Assembly: GCF_947500765.1 (NCBI RefSeq)
Contig: NZ_CANMTH010000003.1
Location: forward strand, 124,001-188,000
DNA: 64,000 nt
Reading direction: 5' to 3'
Source: an uncultured Formosa sp.
Lineage (GTDB): Bacteria; Bacteroidota; Bacteroidia; Flavobacteriales; Flavobacteriaceae
Of this stretch, positions 53,002-60,603 are shown piece by piece. The notes beneath the pieces are model-generated. The model ran no database searches and had not been told where the DNA came from. It worked only from the letters and a program-made list of their open reading frames with translations. The position numbers were made by a program, and so were the translations under genes. How positions within the stretch are numbered: the first letter of the stretch is position 1; every line of letters begins with the position of its first letter.

Positions 53002-54135
53002 TTATTCTGAAAGCTTTTTAACACATGCTCGTTTTGGTCCGTAACTTCCATATACGGTATTGAATGTTGTGTCTAATTTTTGAAGCAAATTAGCATAAGA
53101 AAAATGAGGTAATTGGTCTAAGCACGTTATTACAAGGTTTTTGTTGCTGATTAAATCTTGATGATGAATGCCATCGCAACTTAAAGCGTAATTTAGTAAT
53201 TCGGGATCTAAAGCTTGGGTTCTAAATACGCCTTGAAACTCGTTCGTTACGTTCGCTTCATTTTCATGATTCTGAAGGATTACAGCTTCGGTTTCCGCCA
53301 TTGGGCCATTGCCGTGACGCGTTTGATAACAGCGTGATACATAATAGATGTCTATTTCTGAAATCGTTTTTAAATGCGATTTGATAAGCTGAATCGCATT
53401 TTTAGAAGAGGTGTAACTCCAGGTGGTATGCGGATGAAAACCATGTTGGGTATCGAGTAAAATCCCTTGACTGCCTTCAAAAATAAAATACTTAAAAGTA
53501 TCTGCTAAATCAGATAATGAGGCAATACTATAAAACTTCTGAATGGCTAAACAACTATCTATAAAATAGTCGTCTTTGTAATCATTTAGTTCGTTTTCAT
53601 AATACGCTTGAACAGATTTCGATTGACTTTTTAGTTTATTATTGTAATAGGTTTTGATACTCTGTAAACGCTGTTTTAAAACCCATTTAAATTGTAAATC
53701 GTTTGCATAGAGATATACTTCTTCCTTATTTCTCGCGATAGTTGTGCCAAAACCCAAACCGCAAGAGCCGTGATTTTGTTGTTTTTCAATTGCTCTATTA
53801 TAAGCAATATCGTAAAACGTTGTAATCATCGCTAATGGATGCACATATAATTTTGGTTGATAGGTTTTTAAAAAATCACCTTCATCTAAAATGGCAGGAG
53901 GAAATAGGGTAGTGTACTCTGAATAATAAGTAGGTACACCTAATAACGTACCGGAACCAAAGTTACTAAAGGTGTGCGTTAGTTTTTCTGTACTTACGGT
54001 ATGTCCAATTTGATGTCCACCAGAAAACCGTACCACTATACTTTTTTCAGGATGTTGCGATGCCAGAAAATCGGTAGTTACCCCTTTTCCGGCATCACCG
54101 AACCCTAAATCTATAACTATACTGCACTTTGGCAT
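53002..54135 (-). CDS. Divergent adenylosuccinate synthetase paralogue
   Basis: The 377-residue protein is shorter than housekeeping PurA (about 430). It keeps the P-loop as GFGDAGKG (residues 11-18, with catalytic Asp14), the GHTV catalytic His45, GLGFG for IMP contact (127-131), FEGSQGILLD (219-228) and the G-x-G-P loop (275-278). It changes key specificity sites known from E. coli PurA. The aspartate-binding TTGRRRR loop becomes FQGVFRTQALD (300-310). The guanine-recognising TKLD becomes TCLD (337-340), and the C-terminal STGPDR becomes SYGPKR. It is therefore probably a ligase-like enzyme on another nucleotide or amino donor. It is coupled to the vWA gene with no gap, not to purine genes. 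Confidence 0.8.
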   Translation of the reverse strand: MPKCSIVIDLGFGDAGKGVTTDFLASQHPEKSIVVRFSGGHQIGHTVSTEKLTHTFSNFGSGTLLGVPTYYSEYTTLFPPAILDEGDFLKTYQPKLYVHPLAMITTFYDIAYNRAIEKQQNHGSCGLGFGTTIARNKEEVYLYANDLQFKWVLKQRLQSIKTYYNNKLKSQSKSVQAYYENELNDYKDDYFIDSCLAIQKFYSIASLSDLADTFKYFIFEGSQGILLDTQHGFHPHTTWSYTSSKNAIQLIKSHLKTISEIDIYYVSRCYQTRHGNGPMAETEAVILQNHENEANVTNEFQGVFRTQALDPELLNYALSCDGIHHQDLISNKNLVITCLDQLPHFSYANLLQKLDTTFNTVYGSYGPKRACVKKLSE

Positions 54136-55008
54136 TTATAACATATTTTCTACTTCAACATCTGTACTTCCTGATGTTGTATTGGTACTTGTTGGTATTG
54201 TCGTACTTGGTTTATGGTTTTGAATCACCACCTCTGCAATGCGTTTTGCTACCGTTTTATAATCTGGAATTTCTATATAATTATCACCTAAAAGCGCTTT
54301 CCAGTTGCCTTTACGTTTCTCCTGTTTTGCCCATTCGTTATGTTCTAAATGCATGTGAAATACATTATAGGTCTCTTGTGCTTCTTTAATAATGGCTTCG
54401 GTAGTAATTGTTTCGGCCTCATTAGTACAGGTGTATCTTTTAATGATTTCAGCAGGAATGGTAGGGAACACAGGTTCGTCACCAATAGTGAATAAAAAGC
54501 CTTTTTGTTGTCTTTTTTCCCAAGAATCAATCGCTGTATGACGTGCCGCAAATAAATGAGCCAAATTATAGCCTTCCTGATTATTTCCACCACCTCCGCC
54601 TTCTAAGTAGACGCGGGTTAACCAACGGTCTAATAATTCTGCCGAAGATTCAAACTGCCCAACTTGTAACGGTGCACTGTCGTATATAAAATCGCCAATA
54701 CCTAAAAATAGCACTTGCGGATCTTCAATTCCAGCTTCCATTAAAGAACCAATAAGGTCTGGTAATGCTTCTTTTACAATATGTTCGGGTACAAATCCCA
54801 TACTTCCAGTAACATCTAAAGCCACAATAATAGATACCGTTTCAGGATGTTCTTCAGAATCTCGAGACTCTCTAACAAGTGCTTTTGTAGGATCCATTTC
54901 TGGATCTATGTGTCTGGATGTAAATATTTCTTCTCTAGACTTATTAGTATAGTCTTTCATTTTTCGTAAACGTGCATATGCATCGTTACTAAATCTTCCT
55001 CCACCCAT
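54136..55008 (-). CDS. von Willebrand factor A (vWA) domain protein
   Basis: The 290-residue cytoplasmic protein has a basic N-terminal tail (MGGGRFSNDAYARLRKMKDY). A vWA fold follows with a MIDAS-type metal site: IIVALDVTGSMG (Asp65, Thr67, Ser69), a second loop around EGGGGGNNQEGYN, and a further acidic site at TIGDEP. The C-terminal tail is low-complexity, rich in Thr/Ser, and ends EVENML. vWA proteins in bacteria commonly act as metal-dependent protein-binding adaptors with AAA ATPases or in Ter-type stress systems; neither is encoded here. It is separated by 2 bases from the coiled-coil gene and abuts the PurA-like gene, so the three form the core of the operon. Confidence 0.85.
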   Translation of the reverse strand: MGGGRFSNDAYARLRKMKDYTNKSREEIFTSRHIDPEMDPTKALVRESRDSEEHPETVSIIVALDVTGSMGFVPEHIVKEALPDLIGSLMEAGIEDPQVLFLGIGDFIYDSAPLQVGQFESSAELLDRWLTRVYLEGGGGGNNQEGYNLAHLFAARHTAIDSWEKRQQKGFLFTIGDEPVFPTIPAEIIKRYTCTNEAETITTEAIIKEAQETYNVFHMHLEHNEWAKQEKRKGNWKALLGDNYIEIPDYKTVAKRIAEVVIQNHKPSTTIPTSTNTTSGSTDVEVENML

Positions 55009-55010
55009 GA

Positions 55011-55361
55011 TTACAGTTCATTTATTATTCCACCAAATAAGTGCGTATAACGCTTTTTGGCTAATTCTAATTTAATTTCTAAGTTTCTAATCTTTACAGA
55101 CATTTCTAAATCTTTGGCGACATAATCTCTAGCATCAAAATCTGAAGCTAATACCAAACTATTTGCGTCTGTCGGACTCATGTCTAACATGTTTTCTTGT
55201 TCGCGTTTTAGGCGTTTTAAAGACAAGGATAAATCTTCCGTTTCACGTTTGTACATCAATTGTGCATCTTCTGCGATGGCACTTGCACGATCATCTCTTA
55301 TTTTTTCATTGTTGCGCTTTAATGATTCTAAAAAAGCAGCACTTTTTACATTATCTTCCAT
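55011..55361 (-). CDS. Coiled-coil protein, first gene of the minus-strand operon
   Basis: The 116-residue protein is almost wholly charged helix (for example SAAFLESLKRNNEKIRDDRA, then LSLSLKRLKREQENMLDMSP, then VKIRNLEIKLELAKKRYTHL). This predicts one or two long coiled coils with no membrane or signal segment. It lies 2 bases upstream of the vWA gene. A predicted transcript start near 55370 gives a very short leader and is controlled by box copy 7. It likely assembles with the vWA protein as a filament or adaptor. No family is recognised. Confidence 0.65.
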   Translation of the reverse strand: MEDNVKSAAFLESLKRNNEKIRDDRASAIAEDAQLMYKRETEDLSLSLKRLKREQENMLDMSPTDANSLVLASDFDARDYVAKDLEMSVKIRNLEIKLELAKKRYTHLFGGIINEL

Positions 55362-55376
55362 AAAAAAGGTTTACCA

Positions 55377-55384
55377 CAAAGTTA
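55377..55384 (-). promoter_or_regulatory. -7 element of the ten-gene minus-strand series
   Basis: The minus strand reads TAACTTTG, an exact TAnnTTTG match, 16 bases upstream of the first start codon and 37.5 bases from the centre of box copy 7. Confidence 0.7.
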
Positions 55385-55404
55385 GTTATTTGAAGTCGTT
55401 TATT

Positions 55405-55424
55405 TTATCACTGAAAAGGGGGAT
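55405..55424 (-). promoter_or_regulatory. Shared 20-bp box, copy 7
   Basis: TTATCACTGAAAAGGGGGAT (plus-strand reading) serves the minus-strand operon led by the coiled-coil gene. Its left half is intact and its right half is degenerate. Confidence 0.65.
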
Positions 55425-55475
55425 TTTTAGTTTTATTACAGAATTTCGAATTCTATTGTCATTTTGCAATTACTA

Positions 55476-55495
55476 ATATCACTGAAATCCGTTAA
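55476..55495 (+). promoter_or_regulatory. Shared 20-bp box, copy 4
   Basis: ATATCACTGAAATCCGTTAA is centred 37.5 bases before the end of an exact -7 element, TATCTTTG (55516-55523). The divergent copy 7 lies 71 bases away, so both directions are separately equipped. Confidence 0.75.
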
Positions 55496-55542
55496 TATAT
55501 TTACAGTCGAGTTGTTATCTTTGGTGCTCTTAAAACGCACTT

Positions 55543-56448
55543 ATGATTATATTATATTTATCTTCAAAAGGATTTCAAATTAATACTGTTACCATCGAAT
55601 TTCCAGTATCTATAGATACTTTAAAACAATGCTTAAATGATGATGTTAAAATGTTTAAAAGAAAATATAATACCATTTTTACTTGGTCTGATTTAGGAAT
55701 TATGGCGTATTCTAAAGATGGGAATGTTGCAGAGTCTATTACTATATCATTAAATCTTGATACTCATAATTTTAGTCCGAAGCAGACTTTTGGTGGTATA
55801 TTTTATTATAATAGTCAGAATATAGTGAGTTATTATAAGTCGCATAAACAGCAGCATGTTAAATTATTTAAAGGTGATGATAGTGGTGCATTGGTGGTCA
55901 ATAACATTAGTGCTTGGTTTTCTGTAAGAAGAGAACAAATTGAGGCTATTGAAATTAGTGAATATACGCCTTACGTACGTGGTGCGGGCATTCCTAAAGA
56001 TAAATACAGCATTAAACCTTTAGATGAAGAAGTACTTACGTTTGTAGATTTTGGATTTAAATTATCTGTGATTGAAGAGCTGATGTATATGAAAGAGCTG
56101 ATACAACCTGTGTTTGATTTGTATGAATTTGCAGATTGGTATAAAGCTCGAGATATTGATATTGATGAAGAAGGCTACGAACCAATAGCTGAAGTCACCC
56201 AATATTTTAAAGACCTACCTATACCAAAACGATTGGCTTCTGAAATTACCGATTTTTACCAAGATGGCGGAAACGATATTTATATGAACTTATGTCGATT
56301 TTCAGGAGGAGCTGTCGAATATTGGGATATTGAAACCGCTATAGATGCCAAACAATTTCCTAACTTAAAAAAAGTAACTTTGTGTTATGCTACCGATGAA
56401 GCTTATAAAGAGTTTGAACAGATGGGGATTGAAGCGGAGTGGCTGTAA
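55543..56448 (+). CDS. DUF6892-like protein
   Basis: The 301-residue cytoplasmic protein has a beta-rich N-terminal domain (residues 1-145, DUF7738-like). A C-terminal part (about 160-301) resembles DUF6892: VDFGFKLSVIEELMYMKELI, PVFDLYEFADWYKARDIDID and ITDFYQDGGNDIYMNLCRFS. Functions of these domains are unknown; they often lie near SMI1/KNR4 and DUF1963 genes. It is first of a two-gene transcript, with the HD hydrolase gene 15 bases downstream. The family call is from recall and moderate. Confidence 0.6.
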   Translation: MIILYLSSKGFQINTVTIEFPVSIDTLKQCLNDDVKMFKRKYNTIFTWSDLGIMAYSKDGNVAESITISLNLDTHNFSPKQTFGGIFYYNSQNIVSYYKSHKQQHVKLFKGDDSGALVVNNISAWFSVRREQIEAIEISEYTPYVRGAGIPKDKYSIKPLDEEVLTFVDFGFKLSVIEELMYMKELIQPVFDLYEFADWYKARDIDIDEEGYEPIAEVTQYFKDLPIPKRLASEITDFYQDGGNDIYMNLCRFSGGAVEYWDIETAIDAKQFPNLKKVTLCYATDEAYKEFEQMGIEAEWL

Positions 56449-56463
56449 TTTAATATCTAAGGT

Positions 56464-57000
56464 ATGATTCAGGAACATTATCAAAAAGCCATAAAATTCG
56501 CAGGAGAAAAACACAGTAAGCAAAAGGTGCCAGGAAGTTCGGCGAATTATCTTTTGCATCTTTCTAATGTTGCTATGGAAGTGTTAGTAGCTTATCAAAA
56601 TAAGCCTGATTTCGATTTGGTTTTTGCTGTTCAATTAGCATTGTTACACGATACTTTAGAAGATACCGATACGTCTTTTGAAGCCCTTACAAATGAATTT
56701 GGTTTAGCTATCGCTAAAGGTGTTCAGGCGCTGACTAAAGATGTTACGTTTTCTACAAAAAGAGAGCGCATGTTGGATAGTTTAGAGCGGATAAATACGT
56801 TAGAAAAAGAAGTCGGCTTAGTGAAATTAGCAGATCGCATAACCAACCTTCAACAACCACCAAGTACTTGGGAATCGAGCAAAATAAAAGCATATGCTGA
56901 AGAGGCGATGTTGATTGCCGAAACACTTCGAGATAAAAATGAATATCTTAATGAGAGACTTCTAAATAAAATACAAGCTTATAAAAAACACGTCAATTAA
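56464..57000 (+). CDS. RelA/SpoT-type HD phosphohydrolase (small alarmone hydrolase-like)
   Basis: The 178-residue protein has the full HD set in the SpoT/MESH1 arrangement: His32 (LLHLSNVAMEV), His62-Asp63 with Glu66-Asp67 (LLHDTLEDT), and Asp124 (VKLADRITNL). FGLAIAKGVQALTKD lies between, as in hydrolase domains of (p)ppGpp metabolism. No synthetase domain is fused. It could hydrolyse a guanosine tetraphosphate-like or other phosphorylated nucleotide. It may therefore relate to the PurA-like enzyme of the divergent operon, although this is inference. A hairpin overlaps its stop codon. Confidence 0.8.
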   Translation: MIQEHYQKAIKFAGEKHSKQKVPGSSANYLLHLSNVAMEVLVAYQNKPDFDLVFAVQLALLHDTLEDTDTSFEALTNEFGLAIAKGVQALTKDVTFSTKRERMLDSLERINTLEKEVGLVKLADRITNLQQPPSTWESSKIKAYAEEAMLIAETLRDKNEYLNERLLNKIQAYKKHVN

Positions 57001-57014
57001 TGCGTGTTTTTTTT
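56983..57014 (+). terminator. Terminator after the HD hydrolase gene
   Basis: The stem AAAAAACACG / CGTGTTTTTT with a 10-base loop is followed by a T-run. It overlaps the stop codon at 56998-57000. Confidence 0.65.
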
Positions 57015-57063
57015 GTGCTAAATATCTGGAATGCATACAAATCGAAATATCATTATTTATAAT

Positions 57064-57083
57064 TATCATTAAATTCAGTGATA
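57064..57083 (+). promoter_or_regulatory. Shared 20-bp box, copy 5
   Basis: TATCATTAAATTCAGTGATA is an inverted repeat with the intact half on the right. It is centred 37.5 bases before the end of an exact -7, TAATTTTG (57104-57111). Confidence 0.75.
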
Positions 57084-57137
57084 TAAAAAAGATGCTTTAG
57101 ATCTAATTTTGTCCTGTAAAATAAAACAAATAAAATT

Positions 57138-57779
57138 ATGGGATTAACAATTTCTAGTGGGATATTAGTAGATTTAAAAGAAAATGAACCTGATAGTTAT
57201 GAAGGTTATAAAGTGATTTTTGAAAACATAAATACTATATTAATAAAAAATGGTGTAGAACCTTATCAAGAACCCGTAGTTATGGAAAGAACGCCTTTAC
57301 AATTTGGTGGTTTTCCGTATAGTTTTTTACATCATTTAAGACGTTTCTTAGCTCACGCTTGGGAAAATGAAGATAACGAAAACTGGGAGCCAAAACCTTT
57401 TTCTTCAGAAGAAGATCCTACAGGTGATGCTGTTTTAGAAGATCATTATTCTTATATGTCGAGTCACCTTTTAACACACTCTGATGCAGAAGGTTTTTAT
57501 CTTCCTGTAGAATTACCAGAAGTTCTTTTTGATACTGAAAAAAATCCTGTTCCTGGAGCAATGATTGGGTCTTCTTATAGTCTTTTAAAAGAATTAAAAA
57601 GTCTTACTAAGCATTTAGGTATTGGTTTAGATGAAAACAATATGGTTACTAATATTGATGAATTAAATAAAATTATCTCTAATGAAGGTGATTTTTGGAT
57701 AGAAATATTAGTATGTGTTACGCTTATGGATGCTGCAAAATTTAGTATTGAGAATAATACAGCGATTCTTTTTAATTAA
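57138..57779 (+). CDS. Hypothetical protein of the shared-box regulon
   Basis: The 213-residue acidic soluble protein was not assigned to a family. The N-terminus MGLTISSGILVDLKENEPDS and the central PLQFGGFPYSFLHHLRRFLA are distinctive. Later segments read ELPEVLFDTEKNPVPGAMIG and GSSYSLLKELKSLTKHL. The high acidic content and small size recall immunity proteins, but no toxin is adjacent. It heads a transcript with the beta-propeller-like gene 23 bases downstream. Confidence 0.6.
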   Translation: MGLTISSGILVDLKENEPDSYEGYKVIFENINTILIKNGVEPYQEPVVMERTPLQFGGFPYSFLHHLRRFLAHAWENEDNENWEPKPFSSEEDPTGDAVLEDHYSYMSSHLLTHSDAEGFYLPVELPEVLFDTEKNPVPGAMIGSSYSLLKELKSLTKHLGIGLDENNMVTNIDELNKIISNEGDFWIEILVCVTLMDAAKFSIENNTAILFN

Positions 57780-57802
57780 ATCCGATATTTAAGACATTAC
57801 AA

Positions 57803-59059
57803 ATGAAATTTACTGAGCAGAATATTGAAGCCATAAAAAGAGAGTGGAATGCATTAGGATGTAAATATGCTTCTGATATAAATGAAATGGTGAAATTTGG
57901 TGAAACTCATGGTTGGGAAAATTGGAAAGGAGGAGAACCTACAGATAATAGGGGGCATTTAGCCACTGCTGTCTTTCAACTTTTAAAAGACGCCAATACA
58001 AACCATACAGTTGATCAATTTAGAACAGATTTTCCGCCTGCGCATACGCCTTTGGTTGAGTTGATGAAAGAAAAAGGGCAAAGTATTATGCAGTTACAAT
58101 TTATAGACGAGCAGAAAATTGTATTTGTAATAGGAACAGCATATGAGCAAAGACAAGCTTACATTCTTAATAATAATGACATTTTAGAACTAGATGATTC
58201 TATTAATGCTGTTGGAAAATCTAAACAACATAATATTTTTGCAATTGCAGCAAATAATATTATTACTACTACACAAGGTTGGGAAGGAGATATAATTGCA
58301 ACATTCCGTTTAGATAAAGCAAAGGATATTGGAATTACAGAATTGATTCCTTTTAACGACGGACTTAAGGTTCTATTGGTATCATCTGATGGCATTTATA
58401 TTATCTCTAATACAGATGAAAATATGATTCATCCATTACCAGATCCTGAGGAGGATGAATGGGAACCTTATTTGGATATGGAAAATGCAACGCTTTCTAA
58501 CAACAATAAATACATTGTGGTTGGAGATCAATGTTATGACCATAGAGTTTTAGATAGTCATGGTAAAGAAATTACAGAAATAGGTACACAATCTGCTTAT
58601 CCAGATTTTTGTTTGTTCTCTAAAGACGATAAACAGTTAATTACTAATTCGTGTCATTTTTATAATGGTATTACTATTGGTGTAGATACGTCTGATTTTG
58701 AAAGTATTGATATTCCTGCTTACGAAGGCGGTGAAGATTGTATCACTATTGAAGATGGTATGCGAGTTTACTGTGGCGTTTCAACTTCAGAATTCTATAT
58801 TTTAGGAGACGCTTTTGGTTATATAAAAGCAGTTGATACCAAAGGAAATTGTATTTGGAAACACTTTTTAGGATCTACAATTACCGGAATTGCTATTTCT
58901 GAAGATGAAAAAACCTTATGGATTGGTTCTGCTTCCGGTATGCTTCATAAATTACAATTAAACCAAGGATTAAGAGATAACCATACCATTGGGACTGCTA
59001 ATCATTATGAAGAATTTCGTTTATTATTATGGAAAGATGAGCCTATAATAAAATGGTAA
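57803..59059 (+). CDS. Beta-propeller-like protein
   Basis: The 418-residue soluble protein has a short helical N-terminal domain (residues 1-90). About six repeats of four-stranded blade type follow, with recurrent strand-turn-strand patterns such as NIFAIAANNIITTTQGWEGD, KVLLVSSDGIYIISNTDENM and TGIAISEDEKTLWIGSASGM. This suggests a WD40/PQQ-like propeller used for binding. It is likely translated from the same transcript as the preceding acidic protein and lies 135 bases before a terminator. The partner is unknown. Confidence 0.55.
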   Translation: MKFTEQNIEAIKREWNALGCKYASDINEMVKFGETHGWENWKGGEPTDNRGHLATAVFQLLKDANTNHTVDQFRTDFPPAHTPLVELMKEKGQSIMQLQFIDEQKIVFVIGTAYEQRQAYILNNNDILELDDSINAVGKSKQHNIFAIAANNIITTTQGWEGDIIATFRLDKAKDIGITELIPFNDGLKVLLVSSDGIYIISNTDENMIHPLPDPEEDEWEPYLDMENATLSNNNKYIVVGDQCYDHRVLDSHGKEITEIGTQSAYPDFCLFSKDDKQLITNSCHFYNGITIGVDTSDFESIDIPAYEGGEDCITIEDGMRVYCGVSTSEFYILGDAFGYIKAVDTKGNCIWKHFLGSTITGIAISEDEKTLWIGSASGMLHKLQLNQGLRDNHTIGTANHYEEFRLLLWKDEPIIKW

Positions 59060-59193
59060 ACATCATTTAATTATTGTGTTACATGTTTCATAGTAAAAAA
59101 AACAATAAAAAGTATATTAAATTTATTGTAGTCAGCGACTTGTAGTTGTTTTTTTGTAGGTAAATATTTTGCTCAACAGTAATGTTTAGTAAG

Positions 59194-59224
59194 AAAAGCA
59201 CGCTTTTAAAAGCGTGCTTTTTTT
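59194..59224 (+). terminator. Terminator after the propeller gene
   Basis: AAAAGCACGCTTTT and its exact complement AAAAGCGTGCTTTT are followed by T residues. Confidence 0.8.
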
Positions 59225-59274
59225 GTGCTTTTTTATATCGTAAAACTAGAATTAACTGAATACAGTATATATGC

Positions 59275-59294
59275 ATTTCACTGTATTTGGGGAT
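59275..59294 (+). promoter_or_regulatory. Shared 20-bp box, copy 6
   Basis: ATTTCACTGTATTTGGGGAT keeps TCACTG. It is centred 38.5 bases before the end of an exact -7, TAAGTTTG (59316-59323). A further small dyad, ACTGAATACAGT, lies just upstream. Confidence 0.55.
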
Positions 59295-59347
59295 ATAGAA
59301 AAAAGATAGTAGTTCTAAGTTTGTAGTGTACAATAAACACATTCACA

Positions 59348-60508
59348 ATGAAAAATAATATACTTTATTTCGCACTTTTATTAGTTATACTTTCTTCTTG
59401 TAGCAGAAAAAGTTATACGGCATTATATCATGAAGATGCTGTTTTAGAACAAAATGAAACCACGTATAATCTTTCTAAAAATCTTTTAAAATTAGAGATT
59501 ATATATACCTTGAATGAACCTAGAGTACTAAAAAATGGAGTAGACGAGGAGTTAACAACAAGTAATACAAAAATCACAGTAGAAGATCCTATAAAAATTA
59601 CTAAACTCTTAGTTGCAGATCCATCACAAACCTTTGTGTTAAAGGGAAAACAATTATCTGATGAGTATTTTGTAAACCCAGATAGTTACGATAATACGAT
59701 ATCTTCTGAAACCATTTCAGATGTTATTGTCGCTCAAGACAATGAAGATAGTGTGTTGTCTTCTTCTCTAACAGACTCGAATAAAGAGGCTAAAGCCTAT
59801 GGTGCTGTGATAGAAATATCTGACAATATTTCTAAAATTCAGACTAAAATAGATGCAAAGTTTACGTTAGATCTTGTGTCTTTTTATAAGAGTCAGTTTA
59901 CTACTGTAAATGATGATTTTAAACCTTACGTTAAAAAATCTAAAGTAAAATATACTGTAGTTATCGATCCTTCAGCCATAGATTCAACAGTTGGAAATTG
60001 GGCTAATGTTAGTGCTAATAAAATTTTACATACCATTTATCCAAAGCATATTTTTAAAGATAATATGGAGTTAATGGATACCATTACTCTAGAAACTTCA
60101 AATATAAATGCTTTTAAACATCCGCTTTTAGCAAATCAGGAATCTATAGAAGGTATTGTATATCGTATGCCTTCTTCAGAGCATTTAAATGTTAAAATAA
60201 ATAATCAAGTGCTTAAAGGCGAATCATTACTTTTAGCTCAGTTTGGTAATTTAGAAACTATTTCTGTAACCGATTTAAAAAAGAATGTTAATCCAAACGT
60301 GATATTATTTAAATCTAAAACAGTACAAAATGCAATAGCTAAAAATGCTAAAACAGCAAGTATTAATGATAGTGTAGAGCAGTTAGATTTCGATTCAAAT
60401 GAAACGGTTGAAGCTTCACAAGAGACAATTAGAAATGAATATGAAAAGAAATTAAAACATATCGATTTGTTAATAAATAAACTTCAAGAACGTCAAGCAG
60501 AATTATAA
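59348..60508 (+). CDS. Hypothetical lipoprotein (possibly DUF4831-like)
   Basis: The 386-residue protein has a clear lipobox (VILSSC, Cys18). The start of the mature part (NETTYNLSKNLLKLEIIYTL) recalls DUF4831 lipoproteins, but the match is weak. A beta-rich middle and a charged helical C-terminus (EYEKKLKHIDLLINKLQERQ) complete it. It has its own box and -7 promoter and is followed by a separately promoted DUF1963 gene, so it is monocistronic. As a periplasmic or surface product it might report envelope state to the sensor kinase; this is speculation. Confidence 0.6.
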   Translation: MKNNILYFALLLVILSSCSRKSYTALYHEDAVLEQNETTYNLSKNLLKLEIIYTLNEPRVLKNGVDEELTTSNTKITVEDPIKITKLLVADPSQTFVLKGKQLSDEYFVNPDSYDNTISSETISDVIVAQDNEDSVLSSSLTDSNKEAKAYGAVIEISDNISKIQTKIDAKFTLDLVSFYKSQFTTVNDDFKPYVKKSKVKYTVVIDPSAIDSTVGNWANVSANKILHTIYPKHIFKDNMELMDTITLETSNINAFKHPLLANQESIEGIVYRMPSSEHLNVKINNQVLKGESLLLAQFGNLETISVTDLKKNVNPNVILFKSKTVQNAIAKNAKTASINDSVEQLDFDSNETVEASQETIRNEYEKKLKHIDLLINKLQERQAEL

Positions 60509-60527
60509 ACACGCTTCAAAAATTTTA

Positions 60528-60547
60528 ATATCACTGAAAACCGTTAC
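60528..60547 (+). promoter_or_regulatory. Shared 20-bp box, copy 9
   Basis: ATATCACTGAAAACCGTTAC is nearly identical to copies 1 and 4. It is centred 38.5 bases before the end of the -7-like CATATTTG (60569-60576). Confidence 0.7.
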
Positions 60548-60603
60548 TTAAAAACCTAAGTAAAACAGCATATTTGTAATGTACCACGAATAAAAATAAC
60601 CTT

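Noticed and set aside
55163..55476. Two plus-strand frames over the coiled-coil gene and its promoter
   Set aside because: They cross the -7 element and box of the minus-strand operon, overlap each other in different frames, and look like low-complexity antisense translation.
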